Source: Fibrobacterota bacterium (GTDB lineage Bacteria > Fibrobacterota > Fibrobacteria > UBA5070). From it: a DNA stretch of 64,000 nucleotides. A program made the position numbers and the translations under genes. Each line of letters opens with the position of its first letter. Position 1 is the first letter of the stretch. The notes beneath the pieces are model-generated. The model had not been told where the DNA came from. It ran no database searches and saw only the letters and a list, made by a program, of their open reading frames with translations. Positions 42,596-50,246 of the stretch are shown here, piece by piece. The stretch spans positions 496,001 through 560,000 of the forward strand of contig JADKBN010000002.1 of the NCBI GenBank assembly GCA_016715065.1, written 5' to 3'.

Positions 42596-43153
42596 TCACT
42601 TCGCCTGGATGAACTCGGTTGAGATGTCGATTTTCACTTCCTTGCCCACCGCGGGTAGGCCGCCGGTCATGCCGTAGTCGGTGCGATCGATGGTGAGAGA
42701 GCCTTCCAGACCAACGCGGGTGTTCTTCCAAGGGTCTTCCACCGGGCCGGTGAGCTGGAAGGGAATGGAGACTTTCTTGGCGACACCGTGAAGGGTCAGG
42801 GTGCCGGTCATGAGGTTCTTGCCGCCCTTGACTTCCACCTTCTCCGACTTGAAGGTGATCTCGGGGAACTTGGCCACATCGAAAAAGTCGTCCTTGCGGA
42901 GGTGTTCGTCGCGCCCGGTGTTCTTGGTGTTGACCGAGGCGGCGGCGATGGTCACTTCGGCAGCCAGCGAGGTTGGCTTCTTGGGGTCGCCGGAAAGCTT
43001 GATCGAGACCTTGTCGAACTCGCCGCGGGTGGTGCTTACTGCCATGTGCTTGATGGCAAATCCCACGCTGGAATGAGCGGTGTCGTGGTTCCAAGTCTGG
43101 GCCTGGACCGAGGCGGCGAGAGCAAGGCCGAATACAAGGCTGAGGATCTTCAT
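42596..43153 (-). CDS. YceI-family periplasmic lipid-binding protein
   Basis: The 185-residue protein has a signal peptide MKILSLVFGLALAASVQAQT. The lipocalin-like body includes WNHDTAHSSVGFAIKHMAVS, TRGEFDKVSIKLSGDPKKPT, TKNTGRDEHLRKDDFFDVAK, FPEITFKSEKVEVKGGKNLM and RTDYGMTGGLPAVGKEVKID. This is the full YceI signature (HS.V.F..kH, R..HL.s.dFFd...yP). The family binds polyisoprenoids in the periplasm. AGGAG precedes the ATG, and a GATAGA/TCTATC dyad lies upstream. Confidence 0.93.
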   Translation of the reverse strand: MKILSLVFGLALAASVQAQTWNHDTAHSSVGFAIKHMAVSTTRGEFDKVSIKLSGDPKKPTSLAAEVTIAAASVNTKNTGRDEHLRKDDFFDVAKFPEITFKSEKVEVKGGKNLMTGTLTLHGVAKKVSIPFQLTGPVEDPWKNTRVGLEGSLTIDRTDYGMTGGLPAVGKEVKIDISTEFIQAK

Positions 43154-43180
43154 CGAGTTCTCCTGAAGGTGTGGATTTGG

Positions 43181-43195
43181 GATAGAGATTCTATC
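43181..43195. promoter_or_regulatory. Small dyad upstream of the YceI gene
   Basis: GATAGA-GAT-TCTATC, 28 bases before the start codon of the YceI gene on the minus strand. It could be an operator; no regulator is known. Confidence 0.3.
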
Positions 43196-43276
43196 TCAAC
43201 GCAAAATATGATACCATGCAAACTGCGCCCACATTGGTTTCAGAAAGCCTTGGTCGCCAGTCACAAGGCTCCTTCG

Positions 43277-43840
43277 TTAGCGCAGGAGCACTGCCGCCTC
43301 CTCAGGGCTGGTCTCCTTGGCGAAGCGCCAAAAGAGCGGATAGAGCGCCGTGGCCAAGGTGCAATCGGCGTCCAGCGGCAGCCCCCGGCTGGTGAATCCC
43401 CGCGAGGCCACCATGTCGGCCACCAGATGGACCTCGAAACCCAGGTCGCTGGCGGCGCGTACGGTGGACTGCACGCACATCCAGGCGATCATGCCGCCCA
43501 CCACGAGCCGCTCGATGCCTGCATCTCGGAGGATCTGCTCCAGGTTGGTCTGCCGAAACGAATTGGGGTAGGTCTTGGAGATCACCGCTTCGCCGTCCAC
43601 GGGGGTCAGTCGCGGATGGATTTGCCTCCCGGGCGTTCCCTTGCGCAAGAAGGGGGCGATGGGCAACGTCGATTCGTGCTGCATGTGGATCACCCTCGTT
43701 CCCGATTGGCGCGCCACTTCCAACAACCTGGCCGCGGTGTCCACGGCGCGCTCGCGCTGGACCGGGTCCAGCGGAAAGGCGCCGCCCTCGAAATAGTCGA
43801 GCTGGATGTCGATCAGGAGCAATGCCGTGCGTGGTTCCAT
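43277..43840 (-). CDS. Isochorismatase-like cysteine hydrolase
   Basis: The 187-residue enzyme has the triad of the family: Asp11 in ALLLIDIQLDYF, Lys89 in VISKTYPNSFRQTNLE and nucleophile Cys122 in VVGGMIAWMCVQSTVRAASD. TSRGLPLDADCTLATALYPL follows, as in the nicotinamidase/isochorismatase superfamily (C-N hydrolysis of amides). The substrate cannot be told. The start is the ATG at 43840 (MEPRTALLLID). It is divergent from a GlxA/AraC regulator across 120 bases, a layout common for regulated cysteine hydrolases. Confidence 0.88.
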   Translation of the reverse strand: MEPRTALLLIDIQLDYFEGGAFPLDPVQRERAVDTAARLLEVARQSGTRVIHMQHESTLPIAPFLRKGTPGRQIHPRLTPVDGEAVISKTYPNSFRQTNLEQILRDAGIERLVVGGMIAWMCVQSTVRAASDLGFEVHLVADMVASRGFTSRGLPLDADCTLATALYPLFWRFAKETSPEEAAVLLR

Positions 43841-43960
43841 GTCTGACTCCGTTGCTTGGGTTTCTGTCGGTCCAGGCCAGGCAAGGCCATTGCCGGTAAA
43901 GGAACGATACGGCGCGGGAAGCACTTGCCAAATGGTCGTAAACGACAAAGATTATGTGAA

Positions 43961-44878
43961 ATGCGTATCTGGTTGGCGGAGTACGACGGGGTGTCCCGGA
44001 TGGCGATCGAGGGTCTGCGCGAAATTTTCGCATTGGCTCGGCGGTGCTCGGGGATGCAATTTCCGCTGGAAGTGGGGCCGTTGGATCGGGACGGACGTGC
44101 GAGGCGGAGCCGATTTCTGTCCAAAGATGATCCCTGGGTGGTGGTCCCCACCGGTTCGAACGAAGCGGTTCCGTTCCTGGCCGAAGGGCCATTCCCCATG
44201 GAGCTCGAGCGCCACCACGCGCGGGGACATGGCGTCGCGGCGGTCTGCGCGGGGAACTTCGCCTTGGCGGCGGCGGGGCTCCTGCGCGGGCGGTCCGCCA
44301 CCACCCACTGGAGCCTGGAAGACGAATTCCGTCAACGATTCCCGGACGAATCGCTTTCCATGGAACGCATCCTGCTGGACCATGGCGACGTGGTCAGCGC
44401 GGGCGGGTACACGGCATTCCTGGATCTGGGACTGTTCCTGGTGGGGCGATCGGGAGGGCGGGCCTTGGCCTTGCAGGTGGCGAGGATCCTGCAGGTGGAC
44501 CCTGGGCGGGAAACCCAACTGCCCTGGCTGGGGACGCGGCCCTTGCCGGTGATGCCAGATCCTGTCCTGAATGCCCTGGTGATGAGGATCGGCGAGGATC
44601 CGGCCGCCGCCTGGGACATGGCGCGCCTGGCCAAGGAAACGGGCATCGGGGTGCGGACCTTGGAGAGGCGGTTCCAGGAGGGCCTCGGGACCAGCCCCCA
44701 GCGTTGGATCCAGGAGAGGCGCCTGGAGAAGGCACGATTGCGTCTGGAGGCGGGAGCGAGCTTGGCCGAGGCCTGCGAAGCGGCAGGGTGGAGCGACGTG
44801 GCGAGTTTCGCGCGATTGTTCCGCGAGCGCACCGGCATGACTCCCGCGCGATACCGCGAATGGGTTCGCGTCAGCTGA
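43961..44878 (+). CDS. GlxA/FtrA-type AraC-family regulator with DJ-1/PfpI domain
   Basis: 305 residues. The N-terminal half is a DJ-1/PfpI-like sensor (IWLAEYDGVSRMAIEGLREI, WVVVPTGSNEAVPFLAEG, VAAVCAGNFALAAAGLLRGR, SATTHWSLEDEFRQRFPDES). The C-terminal 100 residues are an AraC double helix-turn-helix (MARLAKETGIGVRTLERRFQ, EGLGTSPQRWIQERRLEKAR, LAEACEAAGWSDVASFARLF, RERTGMTPARYREWVRVS). The cysteine of AVCAGN is in the usual nucleophile-elbow place. It probably controls the divergent isochorismatase gene. Confidence 0.9.
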   Translation: MRIWLAEYDGVSRMAIEGLREIFALARRCSGMQFPLEVGPLDRDGRARRSRFLSKDDPWVVVPTGSNEAVPFLAEGPFPMELERHHARGHGVAAVCAGNFALAAAGLLRGRSATTHWSLEDEFRQRFPDESLSMERILLDHGDVVSAGGYTAFLDLGLFLVGRSGGRALALQVARILQVDPGRETQLPWLGTRPLPVMPDPVLNALVMRIGEDPAAAWDMARLAKETGIGVRTLERRFQEGLGTSPQRWIQERRLEKARLRLEAGASLAEACEAAGWSDVASFARLFRERTGMTPARYREWVRVS

Positions 44879-44988
44879 AATTCCGGATTCATCGAGCTGG
44901 AATTCGCGACGGAATGGTTGCTCGGAGGTTTGGATTTAGAGATTAGAATAAGGTTGAGAATCTTTCTCGCCACCTCTCTGGAGCACCC

Positions 44989-46938
44989 ATGAGCGACTCG
45001 AACGACTTCCGACCCGCCCACACCTATGGTCCTGGTGCCAGCCTTCCCACCACCGACCACGCCCACCGCATGCGCCGGGATGCGTTGGACGACGTGGACG
45101 GATTCTGGGCGAAGGAGGCCCGCGAGCGCCTCGATTGGATGGCGGATTTCCACACCGTGCAGGATTGCGATTTCCGCGCGGGGCGCGTCGCCTGGTTCCT
45201 GGGTGGCAAGTTGAATGTGAGCGAAAATTGTCTGGATCGCCATCTGGCCACGCGCGGCGACAAGACGGCCATCCTGTGGGAAGGCGACGAACCCGGCGAA
45301 GTCCGCAAGCTGAGCTATCGGGAGCTTCATGCAGAAACGTGTCGTGTCGCCAACGCCTTGCGCCGACTGGGCGTGCGCAAGGGCGATCGCGTGGCCATCT
45401 ACATGCCCATGATCCCCGAGGCGGCGGTGGCGATGCTCGCCTGCGCCAGGGTGGGAGCCATCCACAGCGTCGTGTTCGCCGGGTTCTCGGCGGAATCGCT
45501 GCGCGACCGCATCCAGGATGCCCAGTGTTCGGTGGTTTTCACGGCCGACGAAGGCGTGCGCGGAGGCAAGCGGATTCCGCTGAAAAGGACCGTGGACGAG
45601 GCGGTTTCCCAGTGTCCATCGGTGCGCCATGTGGTGGTGGCGGAGCGCACCGGGGCCCAAGTGCCATGGCACGAAGGAAGGGATCTGCGCTGGGCCGAAC
45701 TCGCCGCCGCCGAGCGCCCCTACGCGCCCAGCGAGCCCATGGATTCCGAAGACCTGTTGTTTTTGCTTTACACCTCTGGGTCCACCGGCAAGCCCAAGGG
45801 CGTGGCCCACGCCTCGGGCGGATACCTGCTGCACGCGGCCCTTTCGCACCATCTGGTGTTCGATCTGCGCGAAGACGACGTCTACGCCTGCGTGGCGGAC
45901 ATCGGCTGGATCACGGGCCACAGCTACGTGGTGTACGGGCCGCTGGCCAACGGCGCGACAACGGTGATGTTCGAGAGCATCCCCACGTACCCGGACGCCT
46001 CGCGGTATTGGGATCTGGTCGAGCGCCACAAGATCACGATCTTCTACACCGCCCCCACCGCCATCCGCGCGGTGATGCGCGAAGGCGACCAGTGGCTGGA
46101 TCGCCACGACAGGTCTTCCCTGCGCGTTCTGGGCTCGGTGGGGGAGCCCATCAACCCGGAGGCCTGGCGTTGGTACCACGACAAGGTGGGTGCCGGAAAA
46201 TGTCCGATCGTGGACACCTGGTGGCAGACGGAAACCGGCGGCATTTTGATCTCGCCCCTGGCGGGTGCCTCCGACCTCAAGCCGGGTTCGGCCACCTTGC
46301 CGGTCCCCGGCATCCAGCCGGTGGTTCTGGACGAGAAAGGCGAGGAGATCGAAGGCAACGGGGTTTCCGGACTGCTCGCGCTGAAAGGGTCCTGGCCCGG
46401 ACAGGCCCGCACCATCTGGGGCGACCACAAGCGCTATCGCGAGACCTACTTCGGGGCGTTCCCCGGCTACTACTTCACGGGGGACGGCTGCCGCCGCGAC
46501 GAGGACGGATTCTGGTGGATCACGGGGCGGGTGGACGACGTGATCAACGTGTCGGGGCACCGCATGGGCACCGCCGAGGTGGAATCCGCCCTGGTCAGCC
46601 ACGAGGCCTGCGCGGAGGCGGCCGTGGTGGGATTTCCCCACGAGATCAAGGGGCAGGGGATCTTCGCGTGGGTGATCCTCAAGGCTGGCTGGAAGGTCTC
46701 GCCGGAAATTGTCGGCGAACTCAAGAACGAATGCCGCCACCACATCGGTCCCATCGCCGTGCCCGACCGCATCGTGGTGGTGCCGGGACTTCCCAAGACC
46801 CGTTCCGGCAAGATCATGCGGCGCATCCTGCGCAAGGTGGCCGCCGGCGAAACCGACCAGCTGGGGGACATCACCACCCTGGCCGATCCGTCCATCGTGG
46901 ATGCCCTTATCCTGGCGGCGGACAAATCCCGGCAATGA
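44989..46938 (+). CDS. acsA: Acetyl-CoA synthetase
   Basis: A 649-residue ANL-family enzyme making acetyl-CoA from acetate, ATP and CoA. The N-terminus carries FHTVQDCDFRAGRVAWFLGG and KLNVSENCLDRHLATRGDKT (the ACS N-domain). The P-loop is YTSGSTGKPKGVAH, followed by CVADIGWITGHSYVVYGPLA, PIVDTWWQTETGGILISPLA, GYYFTGDGCRRDEDGFWWIT, GRVDDVINVSGHRMGTAEVE and the acetylatable lysine in PKTRSGKIMRRILRKVA. The length and order match Acs. TGGAG precedes the ATG. It is followed by a palindromic repeat, not an actP gene. Confidence 0.95.
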   Translation: MSDSNDFRPAHTYGPGASLPTTDHAHRMRRDALDDVDGFWAKEARERLDWMADFHTVQDCDFRAGRVAWFLGGKLNVSENCLDRHLATRGDKTAILWEGDEPGEVRKLSYRELHAETCRVANALRRLGVRKGDRVAIYMPMIPEAAVAMLACARVGAIHSVVFAGFSAESLRDRIQDAQCSVVFTADEGVRGGKRIPLKRTVDEAVSQCPSVRHVVVAERTGAQVPWHEGRDLRWAELAAAERPYAPSEPMDSEDLLFLLYTSGSTGKPKGVAHASGGYLLHAALSHHLVFDLREDDVYACVADIGWITGHSYVVYGPLANGATTVMFESIPTYPDASRYWDLVERHKITIFYTAPTAIRAVMREGDQWLDRHDRSSLRVLGSVGEPINPEAWRWYHDKVGAGKCPIVDTWWQTETGGILISPLAGASDLKPGSATLPVPGIQPVVLDEKGEEIEGNGVSGLLALKGSWPGQARTIWGDHKRYRETYFGAFPGYYFTGDGCRRDEDGFWWITGRVDDVINVSGHRMGTAEVESALVSHEACAEAAVVGFPHEIKGQGIFAWVILKAGWKVSPEIVGELKNECRHHIGPIAVPDRIVVVPGLPKTRSGKIMRRILRKVAAGETDQLGDITTLADPSIVDALILAADKSRQ

Positions 46939-47020
46939 GACCGAAGCCCCGATTAACTCCAGTTGTCGATACGATCAGCCGTTCCCTGAGAGCTTGTGGA
47001 AAAATCGATGATGTAATCCT

Positions 47021-47069
47021 CCGTTCGTCCTGAGGAGCCCATGAAATGGGCGTCTCGAAGGGCGGGCGG
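47021..47069 (+). repeat. Palindromic dispersed repeat, copy 3
   Basis: CCGTTCGTCCTGAGGAG, a CCCATGAAATGGG core, then CGTCTCGAAGGGCGGGCGG: essentially copy 1 in the other orientation. A partial inverted arm, GGACGAACGG, recurs at 47118-47127 and can pair with its start. It lies between convergent genes. Confidence 0.8.
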
Positions 47070-47133
47070 AGGATTCTTTCACAGGCTCTGTGTGGCGCCT
47101 ACGGCGCTGTAACGAAGGGACGAACGGAGATTT

Positions 47134-48486
47134 TCATTTCCCTGGCGAGAAAGATCGGGCGATGATGCGGTGGATGTCGGTGTTGTCGAGCCTTCCCTGG
47201 AAGGCATCGGCGCCGATCCCCCAGGCGTAGACCGGCACCGGGATGGCGGTGTGGGCCCCGCTGGTCCAGCCGATCCCGGCCTTGGCGGCCAGCATCCGTG
47301 TGGCCAGGGCGGCCAAGGTCTGCGCGCGGAGCTTGGGCTTGGCGATCGCAAGCGTCTCGCGCAGGTTCGCGGAATCCGATCCATCCAGCTCCAGTCCCTT
47401 GCGCTCACCCAGTCCCGTCCAGCGCGCCAGCGCGGAGAATGCGGCTGGGCCATCCCATGCGGGCGTGGGGCGCGCCAAGGAATCTTCCATCGCCTCCTGG
47501 CTCAGGGTCTGGTGGCGCAGCAAGCCAAAATCCGTCCAGTAGCCGGTGCGTCCCGCGCCCAGCGCGAGGCCGCCGGTCTCGTGGTCGGCCGTCACCACGA
47601 TCAACACTTCCTTGGGGTGGCGCTTGGCGAACGCGAGGGCCTCCTGCACGGCCGAATCCAGGTCCCACACTTCGCCGATCATGGCCCTGGCGTCGTTGCG
47701 GTGGCTCGCCCAATCCACCTTGCCGGCTTCTGCCATCAGGAAGAATCCCTTGTGGGAGGCCCTTTCCAGGATGCGCGCCCCTTCCCGCACCAGATCCGCC
47801 AGCACAAGGGATGTGTCGCCTTTGGCGCGGTCCAGCGCGTAGGGAAGCGCACTGCGCGCGGGTCCGGCGGGAAGTGCCATCACCCGGGGCAACGTGCGCG
47901 CGGCGAGCGCGGCTCTGCCATGGATGGTGCCAAAACCAGAATCCTTCGCGATGTCCCAAAGACTCGGCAGTCCGGCCGAATCGGGGGCCAGAAACGGAGC
48001 GCCTGCCAGGAAATCCAGTTTGGAGGCGGTCGCCTGTTTGCCGATCCGATGGAATTCGTTTCGGCTGGAAACATGCGCGTAGAACGCGCCGGGAGTGGCG
48101 TGGTCGACAGAAACTGTTGTAGCCAGCCCGGTGGCCATCCCGCGCGCTTTGGCGAGGTCCACAAGATTGGGGCGCGATGTTCCCGATGTATCGAGTCCCA
48201 GGCTTCCCTCGCCGGCCTTGTGCCCGGTGGCCAACGCCGTGCCCGCGGCGGCCGATTCGGTGATGCGGCGCGTGGCGCAATGCGTGGTGGTCACGGTCAC
48301 CACCGGGAACCTGGAAAAACTCGTGGGCCAAAAGCCCACCGAGTCGCCTTGCACGCTGGCGCGGTAGGCTTCCGCCAGAGACACCTGGGCCAGGCCCATG
48401 CCGTCTCCGACAAACAAAAACACGTATTTGGGCGCTTTGGCGCTGGAGGCGGAGAGCAAACCGGACAGAAGGAAAGAGAAAATCAT
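47134..48486 (-). CDS. Alkaline phosphatase
   Basis: The 450-residue secreted metalloenzyme MIFSFLLSGLLSASSAKAPK (signal) is followed by YVFLFVGDGMGLAQVSLAEA (first metal Asp), RRITESAAAGTALATGHKAG with the nucleophilic serine in the ESAAAGTA motif, VSVDHATPGAFYAHVSSRNE, then FLMAEAGKVDWASHRNDARA and LIVVTADHETGGLALGAGRT (metal Asp/His ligands). A typical PhoA-fold order. It releases phosphate from monoesters outside the cell. The start 48486 gives the signal peptide. Confidence 0.92.
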   Translation of the reverse strand: MIFSFLLSGLLSASSAKAPKYVFLFVGDGMGLAQVSLAEAYRASVQGDSVGFWPTSFSRFPVVTVTTTHCATRRITESAAAGTALATGHKAGEGSLGLDTSGTSRPNLVDLAKARGMATGLATTVSVDHATPGAFYAHVSSRNEFHRIGKQATASKLDFLAGAPFLAPDSAGLPSLWDIAKDSGFGTIHGRAALAARTLPRVMALPAGPARSALPYALDRAKGDTSLVLADLVREGARILERASHKGFFLMAEAGKVDWASHRNDARAMIGEVWDLDSAVQEALAFAKRHPKEVLIVVTADHETGGLALGAGRTGYWTDFGLLRHQTLSQEAMEDSLARPTPAWDGPAAFSALARWTGLGERKGLELDGSDSANLRETLAIAKPKLRAQTLAALATRMLAAKAGIGWTSGAHTAIPVPVYAWGIGADAFQGRLDNTDIHRIIARSFSPGK

Positions 48487-48595
48487 GTTTGGAATCGTAC
48501 CTCCGCGATGTTGCCAGCGCGTTTCCAATTTCCGGCGAACTCGCTTGGCTTGGGAGTTGCGTAAGGCAACCCTTCACAAAAGGGGGAATCGCGGA

Positions 48596-48781
48596 ATGGA
48601 AGATCTCGAAACACTCAAGTTGGCCTTGCGCAAGGCATCTTCGCGGGCCGTACAGGCCAAGATGGACCTGCACGATCTCTCGGAAGAGCTTCCCATCGGG
48701 TGGGAGCGGATCATGGAGGTCGCGCAAGCGACCAAGGACGCCTACGCCGAACTGGATCGTCTCCGCAAAGCGGTTGGATGA
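48596..48781 (+). CDS. CCE_0567-family small helical protein
   Basis: The 61-residue protein reads MEDLETLKLALRKASSRAVQ, AKMDLHDLSEELPIGWERIM, EVAQATKDAYAELDRLRKAV. The pattern K-x-DLHDLxEELPxxWxxIxEVAxxxxxAxxxLD matches the Rop-like CCE_0567 family, first noted in nitrogen-fixation gene regions of cyanobacteria. It should form a two-helix hairpin dimer. AGGGGG lies upstream of the ATG. No nif genes are seen in this window. It ends at a bidirectional hairpin. Confidence 0.75.
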   Translation: MEDLETLKLALRKASSRAVQAKMDLHDLSEELPIGWERIMEVAQATKDAYAELDRLRKAVG

Positions 48782-48804
48782 TCCGAACTCGCTGGCCAGG
48801 CCCA

Positions 48805-48824
48805 CCCCGCAGGTTGCTGCGGGG
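48805..48824. terminator. GC hairpin between convergent genes
   Basis: CCCCGCAG-GTTG-CTGCGGGG, eight perfect pairs and a four-base loop, placed between stop codons at 48781 (+) and 48831 (-). A bidirectional terminator, same type as 55792-55811. Confidence 0.7.
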
Positions 48825-48830
48825 GCTTGC

Positions 48831-49397
48831 TCAGGCCTTCACCAGGTGGAACTCCTCGCCGGGCGTGAGACTGGGGTACAGGTGCAGAACATCCCCGCGC
48901 ATGGCCAGCAAGATGCCCAGATACATGCCCAGGTTCAGCGCGAGCTCGCGATAGATGCTGGCGTGTTGGCTGGCGGGGGCCGGGAGGCGGCCGGCGAGAT
49001 CCGACGCGAAACCGTAGTAGGTGCTGGCGCGGTGTGCCAAGTTGTCTTCCGTGATCTGGTAGTACCGACCGGCTTGGCGGCCTTGGAGGCCATCCCAAAG
49101 TCCCAAATAGAGCAGGTAGCGATCGGCGGCATGCCGATACGCATCTAACCGGGTGCGGACCGGCGCATCCTTGCGGGCATGGTCGGATACATCCATGTCC
49201 AAGCGGCCGCCGCTGCGATCCAATTCCAACAGCCACGGCGCGGACATCAAATGCGTGAGCAGTCCCGCCAAGTAGATGGTGCAAGCAGGCTCTTCCTGGG
49301 TCAGAGCGTCGCGGTGCTCGCGTGCGTGGCGCGTTTCCAGGATCTTTTCGGCAAACCATCCGAACAGATCCCGCTTCTCGAATTCGATGCCATCCAT
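48831..49397 (-). CDS. Hypothetical helical protein
   Basis: The 188-residue cytoplasmic-looking protein MDGIEFEKRDLFGWFAEKIL continues CTIYLAGLLTHLMSAPWLLE, VRTRLDAYRHAADRYLLYLG, LWDGLQGRQAGRYYQITEDN, ASTYYGFASDLAGRLPAPAS and IYRELALNLGMYLGILLAMR. Mostly helical, rich in Tyr and His. GAGGAG lies before the ATG at 49397, so the longer frame upstream was dropped. I do not recognise the family. Confidence 0.65.
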   Translation of the reverse strand: MDGIEFEKRDLFGWFAEKILETRHAREHRDALTQEEPACTIYLAGLLTHLMSAPWLLELDRSGGRLDMDVSDHARKDAPVRTRLDAYRHAADRYLLYLGLWDGLQGRQAGRYYQITEDNLAHRASTYYGFASDLAGRLPAPASQHASIYRELALNLGMYLGILLAMRGDVLHLYPSLTPGEEFHLVKA

Positions 49398-49634
49398 CGT
49401 CTCCTCCTCGGTTTCGGTGCCTGACCGGAAGAAGGGCAAGAGGCGTGCCGTCCTGACGCCCATTGGATTGTCAATGAACTTGTCATGACTTCGGCAGGAT
49501 TGTCGGATCCATTTAGGCAAAGTTTGTCAGTCACACCGCCATCCCAATGCTCTTGTGGCGCGTATATACTTTCCATCGATCCGGCCACAGCCGCCCATGG
49601 CCGGGCACACCAAACCGCAAGGAGCAGTGATTCG

Positions 49635-50102
49635 ATGCCCAAATTCTCGCTTGGTGCCACATCGAAAAAGGAACTCGAAGGTGTTCACGCGGATCTTGTG
49701 AAGGTGATCCTTCGCGCGATCGAGCTGACCTGCCAGGACTTTTCCGTCCATGACGGCATCCGAACGTTGGAAGCGCAAAAGAAGCTGGTCGCCGCTGGCG
49801 CATCCAAAACCTTGGAATCCCGCCACCTCACGGGACATGCGGTGGATCTGGTTCCGGTCATCAACGGAAAACTCCGCTGGGAATGGGATCCCATCTACGT
49901 GCTCGCCGACGCCGTGAGATCGGCGGCACGCGAGCTCAAGATCCCGCTGCGATGGGGCGGGGCGTGGGATGTGGATTTCACCAACTCCACCGACTCCACC
50001 GAGCACTTGGTGGCCACCTACGTGGAGGCCTGCCGACAACAAGGCAAGCGCGCCTTCATCGACGGCCCCCACTTCGAACTTCCAAAGGCGAAGTATCCGT
50101 AG
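49635..50102 (+). CDS. M15-family peptidoglycan peptidase (endolysin-like)
   Basis: The 155-residue protein has no signal peptide: MPKFSLGATSKKELEGVHAD, LVKVILRAIELTCQDFSVHD, GIRTLEAQKKLVAAG. It has the zinc motif SRHLTGHAVDLVPV (H64, D71) and a second histidine in FIDGPHFELP, matching L-alanyl-D-glutamate/VanY-type M15 peptidases of phage lysins. AAGGAG lies nine bases before the ATG. No holin or phage structural gene is adjacent, so it is a domesticated or orphan lysin. A following palindromic repeat separates it from cysK. Confidence 0.88.
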   Translation: MPKFSLGATSKKELEGVHADLVKVILRAIELTCQDFSVHDGIRTLEAQKKLVAAGASKTLESRHLTGHAVDLVPVINGKLRWEWDPIYVLADAVRSAARELKIPLRWGGAWDVDFTNSTDSTEHLVATYVEACRQQGKRAFIDGPHFELPKAKYP

Positions 50103-50128
50103 GATCGCACCAACGGGGATTCTGGAGT

Positions 50129-50200
50129 GCCGCTCGTCCTGAGGAGCGGCGCCTGCCCTGAGCTATGTCGAAGGGTTGCCGCGTCTCGAAGGGCAGCGGC
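50129..50200 (+). repeat. Palindromic dispersed repeat, copy 4 (expanded core)
   Basis: GCCGCTCGTCCTGAGGAGCG at the left and GCGTCTCGAAGGGCAGCGGC at the right pair as before. The core is longer and contains CCCTGAGCTATGTCGAAGGG, a second hairpin related to the outer arms. It lies between convergent genes. Confidence 0.75.
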
Positions 50201-50246
50201 ACAGTATCGGTCTGCAACGGTTCTCGTTCAGTGAAGTCCGTCCTGC

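Noticed and set aside
42507..43094. Second minus-strand frame overlapping the YceI gene
   Set aside because: Its translation is basic and His/Arg-rich, typical of a shifted frame; YceI has full family motifs and a signal peptide.
44332..46935. Minus-strand open frame of about 867 codons opposite the AraC regulator and acetyl-CoA synthetase
   Set aside because: Both plus-strand genes are unmistakable; the antisense translation is low-complexity and without motifs.
49398..49634. Promoter boxes (TTGACA on minus strand near 49470; TATACT on plus strand near 49567)
   Set aside because: Each box lacks a partner at 16-18 bases, so neither was listed as a promoter.
49635..50102. Prophage remnant around the M15 peptidase
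   Set aside because: No integrase, terminase, capsid or holin gene and no attachment-site repeats were found nearby.
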